Assembly (NCBI RefSeq): GCF_900215375.1
Contig: NZ_OBEF01000008.1
Location: 62,001-126,000 of the forward strand
Length of the DNA: 64,000 bases
Source: Enterobacter sp. CC120223-11
Lineage (GTDB): Bacteria > Pseudomonadota > Gammaproteobacteria > Enterobacterales > Enterobacteriaceae
Reading direction: 5' to 3'
The position numbers were made by a program, and so were the translations under genes. Every line of letters starts with the position of its first letter. The first letter of the stretch is position 1. Under the pieces are notes generated by a model. The model did not search any database, was not told where the DNA came from, and worked only from the letters and a program-made list of their open reading frames with translations. Shown here in pieces: positions 8,764 to 16,836 of the stretch.

Positions 8764-9378
8764 TCAACGATACTTCTCGCAAAACAGCGCCATGTCCTCC
8801 TGCTGAAAATCAGCCAGTCGTCCGAGAATGGTTTCCAGCGGCCAGTCCCACCAGGCGATACGCTGCAGCTCTCTCGCTATCTCATCAGAAAATCGCTTAC
8901 GCAGTGGCCTGGCCGGAACTCCGCCCACGATGCTGTAAGGTGCCACGTCTTTGGTTACCACCGCGCCCGCCGCAAGCACGGCGCCATCACCCACCGTAAT
9001 GCCTGGCAGAACAATCACCCCGTGACCAATCCAGACGTCATGCCCAATCACAACGCTGTCCTGACGTCGTGCGGCAAAGAAGTCGTGGTCACGTGTGGCA
9101 TCTGCAGAATAGTATTCCGGGCAATAGGTGATGCGGTGCTGCGAAGCGCGCTGCATCGGATGGTTAGGCGCGCCGATACGCACCTGGTTGGCAATTGCCA
9201 CAAAGCGGCCAATCTGCGCATCGGCAATGGTGCAGTACTCCCCGACATACGAAAAATCCCCTAATGACGCATATTCCATTACGCTGTGCGCCAGCACTTC
9301 GCACTGTTGGCCAATGCGGCACTCACGCAAACGAACGCTGCTGTCGATGGACGTTTCAGCCAGTTTTACGGTTTTCAT
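8764..9378 (-). CDS. Hexapeptide-repeat acetyltransferase (phn-operon type)
   Basis: The protein has 204 residues forming a left-handed beta-helix of the LbetaH/XAT class. Imperfect hexapeptides run from CRIGQQCEVLAHSVMEYA through YCTIADAQIGRFVAIANQVRIG to DVWIGHGVIVLPGITVGDGAVLAAGAVVTKDVAPYSIVGGVPARPL; His in the NHPMQRAS segment is the likely catalytic base by family analogy. The order of motifs resembles the transferase found in phosphonate-utilisation operons, but no phn genes are present here. It converges on glutamate dehydrogenase, and a long perfect inverted repeat stands just before its start. The acceptor substrate is unknown. Confidence 0.75.
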   Translation of the reverse strand: MKTVKLAETSIDSSVRLRECRIGQQCEVLAHSVMEYASLGDFSYVGEYCTIADAQIGRFVAIANQVRIGAPNHPMQRASQHRITYCPEYYSADATRDHDFFAARRQDSVVIGHDVWIGHGVIVLPGITVGDGAVLAAGAVVTKDVAPYSIVGGVPARPLRKRFSDEIARELQRIAWWDWPLETILGRLADFQQEDMALFCEKYR

Positions 9379-9388
9379 ATTAGGGTCA

Positions 9389-9434
9389 CTCCGTTAATAA
9401 ATAGAAGCACTCTAATGCGCATTTATTAACGGAG
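9389..9434. repeat. Perfect 14-base inverted repeat with 18-base loop
   Basis: CTCCGTTAATAAAT (9389-9402) and ATTTATTAACGGAG (9421-9434) are exact reverse complements. The structure covers the 11-56 bases before the acetyltransferase start on the minus strand. It could be an operator for a dimeric regulator or a 5'-leader hairpin; no T-run marks it as a terminator. Confidence 0.7.
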
Positions 9435-9463
9435 AATGACGGAGCGGCGGGTTTGGCCTGGCC

Positions 9464-9763
9464 TTAATCGACGTGCAGGCTGATACCGGTTTGTTTCGCC
9501 TGCATGGTCAGAATTCTTTGGGCAAGTTGCAGATCGCCGCGGTGCAATCTGCCGAACAAGCGCTCAAGGGCAACGGCGGTCAAAAAATCTGAATTTGCCG
9601 GAGAATGACTGGAAATGACAATGCCTTCGCGGGCGATTTCGGCGTCGGCCTTTGCCTGCGTTTGATCAATAACGGTGATGATTTCACTCATCATTTGCTC
9701 AATGGCACCCTCAACCAGCTGAGATAAAAATGCTTCCTGTTGCGGCGTAAAAGTCTGTTCCAT
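9464..9763 (-). CDS. Hypothetical small protein, 99 residues
   Basis: I do not recognise this protein. It starts MEQTFTPQQEAFLSQLVEGAIEQMM, is acidic, mostly helical by composition, has no signal peptide, no membrane segment and no cysteine. Repeated Gln/Glu-rich helices (VIDQTQAKADAEIAREG, LQLAQRILTMQAKQTG) suggest a small helical bundle. AAAGGAG lies seven bases before the ATG, so translation is likely. It is on the same strand as the acetyltransferase downstream, but the inverted repeat separates them. Confidence 0.6.
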   Translation of the reverse strand: MEQTFTPQQEAFLSQLVEGAIEQMMSEIITVIDQTQAKADAEIAREGIVISSHSPANSDFLTAVALERLFGRLHRGDLQLAQRILTMQAKQTGISLHVD

Positions 9764-9872
9764 ATATCACTCCTTTGGTAAAAGTAATGCGAAGTTTTAC
9801 ACTCTTTACTGCTGATTCAAAGCATAGCTGGACTAGCCTCTACGTTGTCTCAACAAACCCCGAGGAACCAAT

Positions 9873-10634
9873 ATGGCCGACTGGAACCCTTCCCTGTATT
9901 TGCAGTTTGCATCTGAACGTACCCGCCCGGCGGCAGAATTGCTCGCCCGCATTGCGAAACCTTCTGCTAAGTATGTGGCGGACTTAGGCTGCGGCCCGGG
10001 TAACAGCACTGAACTGCTGCGTGCGGCCTGGCCTGAGGCGGTAATCACCGGCGTGGATAACTCCCCGGCGATGCTGGAAAAAGCGCAAAAGGCGCTGCCG
10101 GATTGCCGGTTCGTTAATGCAGACATCGGCCAGTGGCAGCCCGAGCAGCCGCTGGATGTGCTGTACGCTAACGCGTCTCTGCAATGGATAAGCGGTCATC
10201 AGAAGCTGCTCCCTCACCTCGCTTCGCTGCTGGCGGAAGAAGGTGTGCTGGCCGTGCAGATGCCGGATAACTGGCAGGAGCCGTCGCACGCCTCGATGCG
10301 CCAGACAGCCAGCGAGCTGGGGCATCCGCCGCGCGGCAGAGTCCCGCTGGAGAGCGTACAAACCTATTACGATTTACTGAGTGAGAACGGCTGTGAGGTG
10401 GATATCTGGCGGACGACCTATTTTCACCCGATGGCCTCGCATCAGGCGATTGTTGACTGGCTGAGCGCCACCGGGCTGCGCCCTTACCTGCAGGATCTGG
10501 ACAGCGTCAGCCAGCAGGCATTTCTCAACCGCTATTTGCAGCTGCTGGAAGAAAACTACCCTCGCCAGCAGAACGGACAGATCCTGCTGGCCTTTCCGCG
10601 CCTGTTTATTATTGCCCGCCGCGCTACCAGCTGA
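9873..10634 (+). CDS. tam: Trans-aconitate 2-methyltransferase
   Basis: Tam uses SAM to methylate trans-aconitate, a by-product that inhibits aconitase, in the cytoplasm. The 253 residues read closely like E. coli Tam: start M(A/S)[11 protein letters not shown] motif [13 protein letters not shown] (residues 35-46), [32 protein letters not shown](I/V)DW, ATGLRP(W/Y)LQDL, and the end [13 protein letters not shown](V/I)ARR. The ATG has GAGGAA upstream. As in E. coli it lies beside yneE. Its last 11 bases overlap, on the other strand, a small ORF. Confidence 0.95.
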   Translation: MADWNPSLYLQFASERTRPAAELLARIAKPSAKYVADLGCGPGNSTELLRAAWPEAVITGVDNSPAMLEKAQKALPDCRFVNADIGQWQPEQPLDVLYANASLQWISGHQKLLPHLASLLAEEGVLAVQMPDNWQEPSHASMRQTASELGHPPRGRVPLESVQTYYDLLSENGCEVDIWRTTYFHPMASHQAIVDWLSATGLRPYLQDLDSVSQQAFLNRYLQLLEENYPRQQNGQILLAFPRLFIIARRATS

Positions 10635-10722
10635 AGTCGCGCACTAGCGAGAGATCCCAGGCCGTCGCAAACAGGGAAACAAAAATGATGATGTTTACGG
10701 CGGTTTCTATTTTCTTTTCCAT
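10624..10722 (-). CDS. Putative 32-residue membrane protein
   Basis: A short ORF opposite the 3' end of tam. The ATG at 10722 has CAGGAGAACGATC before it, a strong ribosome-binding site with seven-base spacing. The product starts [19 protein letters not shown] and ends [13 protein letters not shown]: a lysine-rich start, one hydrophobic helix (about residues 8-22) and a short charged tail, the typical layout of small single-span inner-membrane proteins. The 11 bases shared tail-to-tail with tam are the only overlap. It lies 55 bases downstream of the GNAT gene on the same strand and could be read from that transcript. No homologue recalled with certainty. Confidence 0.5.
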   Translation of the reverse strand: MEKKIETAVNIIIFVSLFATAWDLSLVRDFSW

Positions 10723-10777
10723 GATCGTTCTCCTGATGGCCTGCTGACCATTACACAGGGAAAATCTTAATGATTTC

Positions 10778-11233
10778 TTAAACGCCACGGCCAGACAGAT
10801 TCATCCGATAAAGCACGAAATCCTCAACGTCCGTGAACTGGTCGTACAGCTTTCTGGCCGGGTTATTTTCACGGGTATGCCAGTACAGACGCGACCAGCC
10901 CTTCGCTTTACCTTCGTCAACCAGTGACTGAATTAACCGACGCGCAAGGCCGTTGCCGCGCATATCCGGCGCAACAAAAAGATCTTCCAGATAGCAAATC
11001 GGGGCGAGTTCCCAGGTGCCTTCATGCAGCACAATGTGAGCAAAGCCTTTAACTTCCCCGTTCACCACCGCGACGCGCCCTTCAATAGACGAGTGTTCGC
11101 TCAGCATTCGTTGCCAGGTTTTTTCAGTGACGGCTTCGCTGACGCTCGATTCATAAAACTGGTTATAGCCATTCCACAGCTCGCGCCACTGGGCCTTGTC
11201 TGCGGTCTGTATTTCGCGAATCGTCACGTCCAT
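10778..11233 (-). CDS. GNAT-family N-acetyltransferase
   Basis: The protein has 151 residues. The acetyl-CoA-binding core is visible as CYLEDLFVAPDMRGNGLARRLIQSLVDEGKAKGWSRLYWHTRENNPARKLYDQF, where R-G-N-G-L-A is the pyrophosphate loop (Q/RxxGxG/A) and N-P-A-R the C-terminal helix start. The N-terminus (ADKAQWRELWNGYNQFYE) resembles GNATs thought to act on small amines or amino acids. It follows yneE by 9 bases with GAGGAA before the ATG, so the two are likely cotranscribed. Substrate unknown. Confidence 0.85.
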   Translation of the reverse strand: MDVTIREIQTADKAQWRELWNGYNQFYESSVSEAVTEKTWQRMLSEHSSIEGRVAVVNGEVKGFAHIVLHEGTWELAPICYLEDLFVAPDMRGNGLARRLIQSLVDEGKAKGWSRLYWHTRENNPARKLYDQFTDVEDFVLYRMNLSGRGV

Positions 11234-11242
11234 CAGAATTCC

Positions 11243-12157
11243 TCAGGTCAGTTGATAGCATTTGTCGGGCAGGATTTTCGCCGGGATCTCGCTTTCGTCG
11301 TTCATCTGCAACAGATCGGTTTCGATGGCGTTGCTGATGGCATCGAGCGGCAGATCATTATTTTCCACCCCGAACGGTTCTTCAAGCTCTTCTGCCAGCA
11401 CGTCAAGAGAGATAAAAGTGTAGGAAATCAGCATTGAAACGAACGGCGTCATGTAATGCAGATCGCTCACCAGGGCGAATGGCAGCATGATACAGAACAG
11501 ATACACCGTGCGATGCAGGATGAGCGAGTAGGCAAACGGCACTGGCGTATTCGCAATGCGTTCGCAGCCTGCCAGCACGCCAGACATATCATTCAGACGG
11601 TTGTTAAGGCTGTGGAACAGAATATCCGACAGCGTGCCCTGCTGACGGTATTCCGCCAGCCAGTTGCCCATCAGCAGCAATATGCGGTTGGCGGGCGACT
11701 GAACGGCCAGAACCTGCCCGAGCTGTTCCGCAGTCAGATATTTCGCGAGCTTATCCTCTTGAGGCAAGCGCCTCAGCTGCATGCGCAACGAATGAACGAA
11801 GGCAATTTGCAGCCTGACAAACGGCCTGAAATCCGTGTCAGCCGGTAGCGTATTCTTCACTTCACGCAGCAGCGAACGTGAGGCGATCATCAACTGACCC
11901 CACAGCAGGCGAGCTTCCACATAACGCGCGTAGCAGGCGTTGTTTCTAAACCCGAGGAAAATGGCGATCGCCACGCCAAGAATGCTAAACGGCGCAACGG
12001 TCAGCTTCACGCCGAGCGAGGTGTACCAGGGCAGCATCACAATCACGGCGACGGATAGCAGGAAATTGAGCAGCAACCGGGAGAAAATCTTTGGTAACAC
12101 CGAGCCGTGCCAGACAAAAATGCGCGACAGCCAGTGTTCGTGAGGTCTTACAATCAT
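11243..12157 (-). CDS. yneE: Bestrophin-family membrane protein YneE
   Basis: The protein has 304 residues and matches the bestrophin/UPF0187 family, whose bacterial members form pentameric ion channels in the inner membrane. The start MIVRPHEHWLSRIFVWHGSVLPKI and the following hydrophobic pair (LLLNFLLSVAVIVMLPWY, APFSILGVAIAIFLGFRNNACYARYVEAR) are the family hallmark; E-E-P-F-G near the end (ELEEPFGVENNDLPLDAI) is also conserved. The position between tam and uxaB is the same as in E. coli. A GTGA-N6-TCAC element lies 38 bases before the start. Confidence 0.92.
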   Translation of the reverse strand: MIVRPHEHWLSRIFVWHGSVLPKIFSRLLLNFLLSVAVIVMLPWYTSLGVKLTVAPFSILGVAIAIFLGFRNNACYARYVEARLLWGQLMIASRSLLREVKNTLPADTDFRPFVRLQIAFVHSLRMQLRRLPQEDKLAKYLTAEQLGQVLAVQSPANRILLLMGNWLAEYRQQGTLSDILFHSLNNRLNDMSGVLAGCERIANTPVPFAYSLILHRTVYLFCIMLPFALVSDLHYMTPFVSMLISYTFISLDVLAEELEEPFGVENNDLPLDAISNAIETDLLQMNDESEIPAKILPDKCYQLT

Positions 12158-12194
12158 GAGTGACGTTCTTTAGAGAAGAGGCGCTCACTTTAAC

Positions 12195-12208
12195 GTGATC
12201 CAAATCAC
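12195..12208 (-). promoter_or_regulatory. CRP-type site candidate before yneE
   Basis: GTGATCCAAATCAC has both CRP half-sites (GTGA-N6-TCAC) exactly. The flanking bases (C before, T after) do not extend the full TGTGA/TCACA consensus. It lies 38 bases upstream of the yneE start. Confidence 0.45.
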
Positions 12209-12275
12209 TCTTTCAAGTTTATTGCGATTATTGGCTACATCTTCATAACAAAAAGCGGTTTTACTTCGCCTCTTA

Positions 12276-12317
12276 TTCGGCTCATAATGTGAGCCAATTA
12301 ATCTTTTTTTCGGCTCA
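12276..12317 (+). promoter_or_regulatory. Three copies of TTCGGCTCA motif before fic
   Basis: TTCGGCTCA occurs at 12276-12284 and 12309-12317, with an inverted copy TGAGCCAAT at 12290-12298. The first two form the inverted repeat GGCTCA-N5-TGAGCC. The last copy ends 9 bases before the fic start and so overlaps the ribosome-binding region. These are operator candidates, most simply for the winged-helix end of the Fic protein itself. Confidence 0.6.
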
Positions 12318-12326
12318 GGGGCGATC

Positions 12327-13448
12327 ATGACGCAATGGATCTGGCAACAACCGGACTGGCCTGTTTTTCACTGGCAGGGAGAGTCCGTTCTGCCTTTGCT
12401 GCGCCAGCTGCAGCGTAAATCAGGTGTGCTTATCGGCCGCAGCGAGATGCAGGATGAAGACCGGCAAACGCTGGATGCGCTGCTGTCGAACATTCTGGCC
12501 TCTTCCGCCATTGAAGAGGAGCGACTGAACGCGCAGTCGGTGCGGTCTTCCCTGGCCCGTCGTCTGGGGGTTGACGATGAAACGCCTTTCCCGGTATCCG
12601 AGCGTTCCGAAGGCGTGGCGTCGATTATGCTTGATGCCATCGATAACCGACATGAGCCGCTTTCTCTGCCCCGCCTGCTGCAATGGCACCGCTGGCTGTT
12701 TCCGCACGATCCCTGGGCAATGCACGCGGTTCGCGCGGGCGAGTTACGCGGAGGCGAGCCAATGCAGGTGGTTTCCGGGCGCATAGACAACCCTGTCGTA
12801 CATTTTGAAGCGCCTCCCCGGGAAGGCCTCGACGCGCGGCTGGATGCTTTTATCCTCTGGTTTAATCAGAGCCAAAATGACCCGCTGGTCGATCCCATTT
12901 TAAGGGCGGCCATCGCGCATTTGTGGTTCGTCACGCTGCACCCTTTCGATGACGGTAACGGCCGTCTGACCCGGGCACTCACGGACTTAGCCCTCGCGCA
13001 GGCCGACAACCAAAGCGTGCGGCTGTATGCAATGTCGGTGTCGATTCTTGAGCAACGCAGCCAGTATTACCAGATCCTCGAGCAGACACAAAAAGGCGAA
13101 ACGGACATCACCGGATGGCTGATATGGTTTCTGCAAACGCTTGATGTCACGCTGGAAAATGCACTGTCTGGCATCGATAGCACGCTGGCAAAAAGTCGCT
13201 TCTGGAAGCAAAATGACGCCCTGCGCCATGAGCTGAGCGCAGAACAGCTGAAGGTCATCAATCGCCTGCTGGACGGTGGTGAGGCCGGTTTTGCCGAAGG
13301 GATCAGCGCCAGCCAGTATCAGAAGGTCGCGAAAGTGAGTAAAGCCACCGCGACGCGTCATCTGGCCTGGCTGCTGGAGCATGGCCTGCTGGAGAAACTG
13401 CCCGGCGGTGGGCGCAACACCCGGTATCAGATCGCCCACGGTGAATGA
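12327..13448 (+). CDS. Fic-domain protein with N-terminal DUF4172-like and C-terminal winged-helix region
   Basis: The protein has 373 residues. Fic enzymes usually transfer AMP from ATP onto a hydroxyl of a target protein. The catalytic motif HPFDDGNGRLTRA (from His205) is complete. The N-terminal part starts WIWQQPDWPVFHWQ, as in DUF4172-Fic proteins. The self-inhibitory helix reads SSAIEEERL (residues 59-67): the Ser and Glu of the [ST]xxxE[GN] motif are present but Gly/Asn is replaced by Glu. The C-terminal part (ISASQYQKVAKVSKATATRHLAWLLEHGLLEKLPGGGRNTRYQI) is a winged helix. The ribosome-binding site is AGGGGCG. No separate antitoxin gene lies beside it. Copies of one motif flank it on both sides. 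Confidence 0.9.
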   Translation: MTQWIWQQPDWPVFHWQGESVLPLLRQLQRKSGVLIGRSEMQDEDRQTLDALLSNILASSAIEEERLNAQSVRSSLARRLGVDDETPFPVSERSEGVASIMLDAIDNRHEPLSLPRLLQWHRWLFPHDPWAMHAVRAGELRGGEPMQVVSGRIDNPVVHFEAPPREGLDARLDAFILWFNQSQNDPLVDPILRAAIAHLWFVTLHPFDDGNGRLTRALTDLALAQADNQSVRLYAMSVSILEQRSQYYQILEQTQKGETDITGWLIWFLQTLDVTLENALSGIDSTLAKSRFWKQNDALRHELSAEQLKVINRLLDGGEAGFAEGISASQYQKVAKVSKATATRHLAWLLEHGLLEKLPGGGRNTRYQIAHGE

Positions 13449-13508
13449 GCCAAAACGCTGCGGAAATCAGCTCACCTGATGAGCCGAATATAGTTGGCAT
13501 TCGGCTCA
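13446..13508. promoter_or_regulatory. TTCGGCTCA motif copies downstream of fic, including a 10-base inverted repeat
   Basis: TGAGCCAAA lies at 13446-13454, across the fic stop codon. TGAGCCGAAT (13480-13489) and ATTCGGCTCA (13499-13508) are exact reverse complements separated by 9 bases. They are the same motif as upstream of fic. The hairpin has no T-run after it, so an operator role is as likely as termination. Confidence 0.6.
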
Positions 13509-13593
13509 CTTTCTGCAAGGCGTGATTCATCGCAGAGGAGTTGAACTTTCAGGTTTAACATTACCAATATGTATGTTGTAACTAATGCCTATT

Positions 13594-13620
13594 ATTTAAA
13601 ACCCGGCTGCTCGCCGGGTT
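13594..13620 (-). terminator. Rho-independent terminator of uxaB
   Basis: On the minus strand AACCCGGC-GAGCA-GCCGGGTT is followed by TTAAATAA, starting 5 bases beyond the uxaB stop. Confidence 0.8.
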
Positions 13621-13625
13621 CCTTA

Positions 13626-15077
13626 TCAGCACAGTGGCTTAACGGCTTCGCGCATGCCCTGCGTCAGAATCGCATCGAGGTCCTTCGTGACCTGCTGCAC
13701 CAGGCCATTCACCTGCGTTAAATCCTGCTCCCAGTGATCTTTCACAGACAGAACCGACTCAACCAGCGACGAGGTGCTGATCTGCTTGTCATGATGCAGC
13801 GTCCACAGTTGCTGATAGCGTTCGATCCAGTGCGCGTCGTCCTGTACGGGATAGCTTTCACCGTTGCGCTCTGCACGGTAAAACGCAATCAGCGCCGCCA
13901 GGGCAACGGTCAGACGGGGCGGTAACTTACCGTTCGCGTCCTGCCCTGCCAGCAGTTGCGGCAGAATACGGGTGCGGAACTTGGTCATCCCGTTCAGCGC
14001 AATCGACAGCAGCTGATGCTTGATGTACGGATTGCGGAAGCGCCCCGTCACCGCACTGGCAAAAGATTCCAGTTCGTCATGCGGCAAATCCAGTACCGGG
14101 ATGATTTCCTGATAGATAGCCTTTTCCACAAAGGCGCACACTTCCGCGTCATTCATCGCTTCACCGACGGTATCCAGCCCGGCCTGATAAGCCACCGGTA
14201 CCAGCGCCGTGTGCGCGCCGTTAAGAATCGCTACTTTGCGCTCTTTATACGGTTTGATGTCGTCGACAATCAGCACATTCAGCGGCAACTTATCCAGACG
14301 CAGCTCGCTCGCCAGCGTTTTCGGCCCCTGAATGACGAACAAATAGAAGTGTTCTGCGGTGTCGAGGAAGGCGTCTTTATAACCGAGGTCCGCTTCCAGC
14401 TGCGCGGCTTCATCACGTGGATAGCCCGTTACGATTCTGTCGACCAGCGTAGAGCAAAATGCGTTCGCGGTGTTCAGCCAGGTGACGAAGGCCGCCGGTA
14501 ATGCCCACTCCTGCGCATAACGTAATACCAGCTCCCGCAGCGCATCGCCGTTGTAATCGATCAGTTCACAAGGAATGATGACCCAGCCTTTATCCGCCGC
14601 GCCGTTGAAATGGCTGTAGCGTTCGAACAACAAACGGGTCAGTTTTGCCGGGTAGCTGACGGCCGGAGCGTCATCGAATTTATCGCCCGCGTGGTAGCTG
14701 ATACCCGCCTCGGTCGTGTTGGAAAACACAAAACGCATGTCCGGATTGTGAGCCAGTTCGAGGAAGGCCTGATAGTCGCGGTAAGCGCTGATTTCGCGGT
14801 TAACGGAGCGAATCAGACGCGCTTCGCTGACCGCCTCGCCCTGCTCGTTCAGACCACGAATAATGGTGGTGTAGAGGCCATCCTGCGTGCTCAGCGACGG
14901 CGGGAAATCGCTGTCGATTGGGCGAACAATCACCACGCCAGCGTTCAGATCGGTATGTTCATTCAGAAGGTCAATTTGCCAGTCGACAAAGGCACGGAGG
15001 AAGTTGCCCTCGCCAAACTGGATAATGCGTTCAGGGTACTGAGCGCCGGGAAAATCGAGACGGTTTAAAGTTTTCAT
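13626..15077 (-). CDS. uxaB: Tagaturonate reductase (altronate oxidoreductase)
   Basis: UxaB reduces D-tagaturonate to D-altronate with NADH in galacturonate breakdown. The 483 residues are the E. coli length and nearly collinear with it: MKTLNR(R/L)[101 protein letters not shown] and the C-terminal GMREAV(K/R)PLC. The coenzyme-binding start is [10 protein letters not shown]; the catalytic region follows [13 protein letters not shown] perfect palindrome just upstream fits ExuR control, as known for E. coli uxaB. It is a single-gene unit with its own terminator. Confidence 0.97.
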   Translation of the reverse strand: MKTLNRLDFPGAQYPERIIQFGEGNFLRAFVDWQIDLLNEHTDLNAGVVIVRPIDSDFPPSLSTQDGLYTTIIRGLNEQGEAVSEARLIRSVNREISAYRDYQAFLELAHNPDMRFVFSNTTEAGISYHAGDKFDDAPAVSYPAKLTRLLFERYSHFNGAADKGWVIIPCELIDYNGDALRELVLRYAQEWALPAAFVTWLNTANAFCSTLVDRIVTGYPRDEAAQLEADLGYKDAFLDTAEHFYLFVIQGPKTLASELRLDKLPLNVLIVDDIKPYKERKVAILNGAHTALVPVAYQAGLDTVGEAMNDAEVCAFVEKAIYQEIIPVLDLPHDELESFASAVTGRFRNPYIKHQLLSIALNGMTKFRTRILPQLLAGQDANGKLPPRLTVALAALIAFYRAERNGESYPVQDDAHWIERYQQLWTLHHDKQISTSSLVESVLSVKDHWEQDLTQVNGLVQQVTKDLDAILTQGMREAVKPLC

Positions 15078-15092
15078 TATGGGTTTCCCTTA

Positions 15093-15130
15093 GTTATTGG
15101 TCATACAGCCTTCGTTATTGGTCCAATAAC
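15093..15130 (-). promoter_or_regulatory. ExuR/UxuR operator candidate before uxaB
   Basis: GTTATTGG-T-CCAATAAC (15114-15130) is a perfect palindrome of the TTGGT/ACCAA type bound by the hexuronate regulators, and a further half-site GTTATTGGTCAT starts at 15093. Both lie within 55 bases of the uxaB start. Confidence 0.7.
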
Positions 15131-15192
15131 TTATCAGACTTTAAAACCAGGAAACCCTGTCTGGATCAAGTGCGAGCAGCTTTTTCAGGCAC

Positions 15193-15717
15193 TCAGACAA
15201 ATTTGTAAAATACAGAGGTAGCCGTCAGCGCACCCTCCGGCATAAGTGCATAACGAGGGATTTCACCGGCCTTTTCCCAGCCGCAGCGGCGGTAAAAGGT
15301 TTCAGCTCCGCTGCCGGTCGCCGTATCCAGGACCAGCACCGTTTTCCCCTGCTGCTTCGCCTCCCCCTCAAGCGCCTCCATCAGCAGGCGAGCAATGCCC
15401 TGGCGACGAGCGCAGGAGTGGACCAACAACTTTGCCACTTCCCCCCGATGCGGCTGGTTTTCCGGCAGATCGGTAATCAACTGGACGGTGCCGATCAGGC
15501 GGCCATCCTGCACGGCGGCCAGCACAGTACGCTCGCCAGCGGCCACGCTGAGGGCAACTTTTTGCCAGAAAGCCACGGCTTTATCGGGATGGAAAGGCAG
15601 CATGAAGCTCACTGAGGCACCGCCGTTCACGCTGTCGACCAGGATGTCGGTCAATTCAGGAAGGCGCTGTGCGATATCTTGTGGAGAAAGGGAAATCAGA
15701 TCCACTGGCGAGGTCAT
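15193..15717 (-). CDS. GNAT-family N-acetyltransferase
   Basis: The protein has 174 residues from the ATG at 15717, which has AAAGGAG seven bases upstream; an in-frame TTG 18 bases earlier overlaps that ribosome-binding site and is rejected. The acetyl-CoA site reads VAKLLVHSCARRQGIARLLMEALEGEAKQQGKTVLVLDTATGSGAETFYRRCGW, with RRQGIA as the pyrophosphate loop and ETFYRRCGW as the usual C-terminal Tyr-containing helix. The N-terminal part (LSPQDIAQRLPELTDILVDSVNGGASVSFMLP) resembles acetyltransferases of the antibiotic/amine type, but no substrate is implied. It stands between uxaB and the GGDEF genes on the same strand. Confidence 0.85.
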   Translation of the reverse strand: MTSPVDLISLSPQDIAQRLPELTDILVDSVNGGASVSFMLPFHPDKAVAFWQKVALSVAAGERTVLAAVQDGRLIGTVQLITDLPENQPHRGEVAKLLVHSCARRQGIARLLMEALEGEAKQQGKTVLVLDTATGSGAETFYRRCGWEKAGEIPRYALMPEGALTATSVFYKFV

Positions 15718-15789
15718 TGGGGGCTCCTTTGGCAAACCCCCACACTATCTGCTTAACAGACTGTTTACACAACAGTCTGCTCATAGGCT

Positions 15790-16770
15790 TTACTTATTCA
15801 TCCGCCCGTCGGCATCGTGCTGCATTTTCATGGCATACATGCGTTTATCCGCGGCCCCCAGCCAGCCGGAGAGATCGTGAAAATCTTCATGATTAAACTC
15901 AATCACCCCCCAGGAAAAGCTGAGTTTCCAGGGTTTGCCGGAGGTGAGATTGAAGGCGTTGGCTTCCTCGACCAGGTGCTGCATCGCAATCCACGCCCCG
16001 TTTTCATCGGTGTTGGAGAACAGAATGCCGAACTCATCGCCACCGTGGCGCACCAGCAAATCAGTATCGCGAAATGCCCGGTTCAGCAGGTGGGTCATTT
16101 CACGCAGCGCGCAATCCCCTTCAGCATGACCGAAGCTGTCGTTGATCTGCTTAAATTTATCGAGGTCGAGCCAGCCGAGCGTGAGAGGTTCGGCACGGCG
16201 CTGGGCTGAGGCAATAGCAAAGTTCGCCAGATGCTCAAAGCCCCTGCGGTTTAAAAGCCCGGTCAGGGAATCGGTGGTCGCTTCACTTATCGTCGCAAAT
16301 TCACCCTCAACGATGGCGGCCAGATCCTGCAGTAGCGCTTGTTCCTGGGGGCCGAAAGTGCGCGTGTTGTGGTCAAGCAGGCAAAACGACCCCACCATCG
16401 CCCCATCCGGCAGGCGCAGTGGATGTCCAGCGTAAAAACGAATATGTGGCTCACCGAGCACCAGCGGATTGTCGCTAAAGCGTGAGTCCTGCTTTGCATC
16501 TGGCACAATCAGCGGCTTATCGCTCAGGATCACGTGCCCGCAAAATGAAACCCGGCGCGGCTGGGTGACATAATGCAGGCCGTTGCAGGACTTAAACACC
16601 AACGATTCGGCATCCACCAGGCTTACGATCGCGACCGGCACGTTAAAAAGGTGACGAGCAAGGCGCGTGAGACGATCGAAGCGGGCAGGTTCTCCGGCAG
16701 TCAGAATGCCTGATTCACGCAGCGACGTCAGGCGCTGGGCTTCATTTGCCGGGATATCGGGACTCTTCAT
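15790..16770 (-). CDS. GAF-GGDEF diguanylate cyclase (cytosolic)
   Basis: The protein has 326 residues from the second of two adjacent ATGs, chosen because GGAG then stands five bases upstream. The N-terminal GAF domain (about 15-155) is of the type ESGIL...FDRLTRLARHLFNVPVAIVSLVDAESLVFKS...SFCGHVI..D..FYAGHPLRLPDG..VGSFCLLDH. The GGDEF domain begins at SLTGLLNRRGFEHL; the active site RHGGDEFGILF is intact and an inhibitory I-site RDTD stands exactly five residues before it. It should make cyclic-di-GMP and be feedback inhibited. There is no membrane segment, so the GAF signal is cytoplasmic. Confidence 0.9.
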   Translation of the reverse strand: MKSPDIPANEAQRLTSLRESGILTAGEPARFDRLTRLARHLFNVPVAIVSLVDAESLVFKSCNGLHYVTQPRRVSFCGHVILSDKPLIVPDAKQDSRFSDNPLVLGEPHIRFYAGHPLRLPDGAMVGSFCLLDHNTRTFGPQEQALLQDLAAIVEGEFATISEATTDSLTGLLNRRGFEHLANFAIASAQRRAEPLTLGWLDLDKFKQINDSFGHAEGDCALREMTHLLNRAFRDTDLLVRHGGDEFGILFSNTDENGAWIAMQHLVEEANAFNLTSGKPWKLSFSWGVIEFNHEDFHDLSGWLGAADKRMYAMKMQHDADGRMNK

Positions 16771-16836
16771 CATCTCTCCTCATTCAGAAGTATTAACAGC
16801 TTAGCCTGGATTTTCGGGGTTTACGTGCGCAGAAGG

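Noticed and set aside
12327-13448. Fic protein as part of a toxin-antitoxin or phage-defence system
   Set aside because: No FiTA-type antitoxin or defence gene lies beside it; the inhibitory helix is within the same protein.
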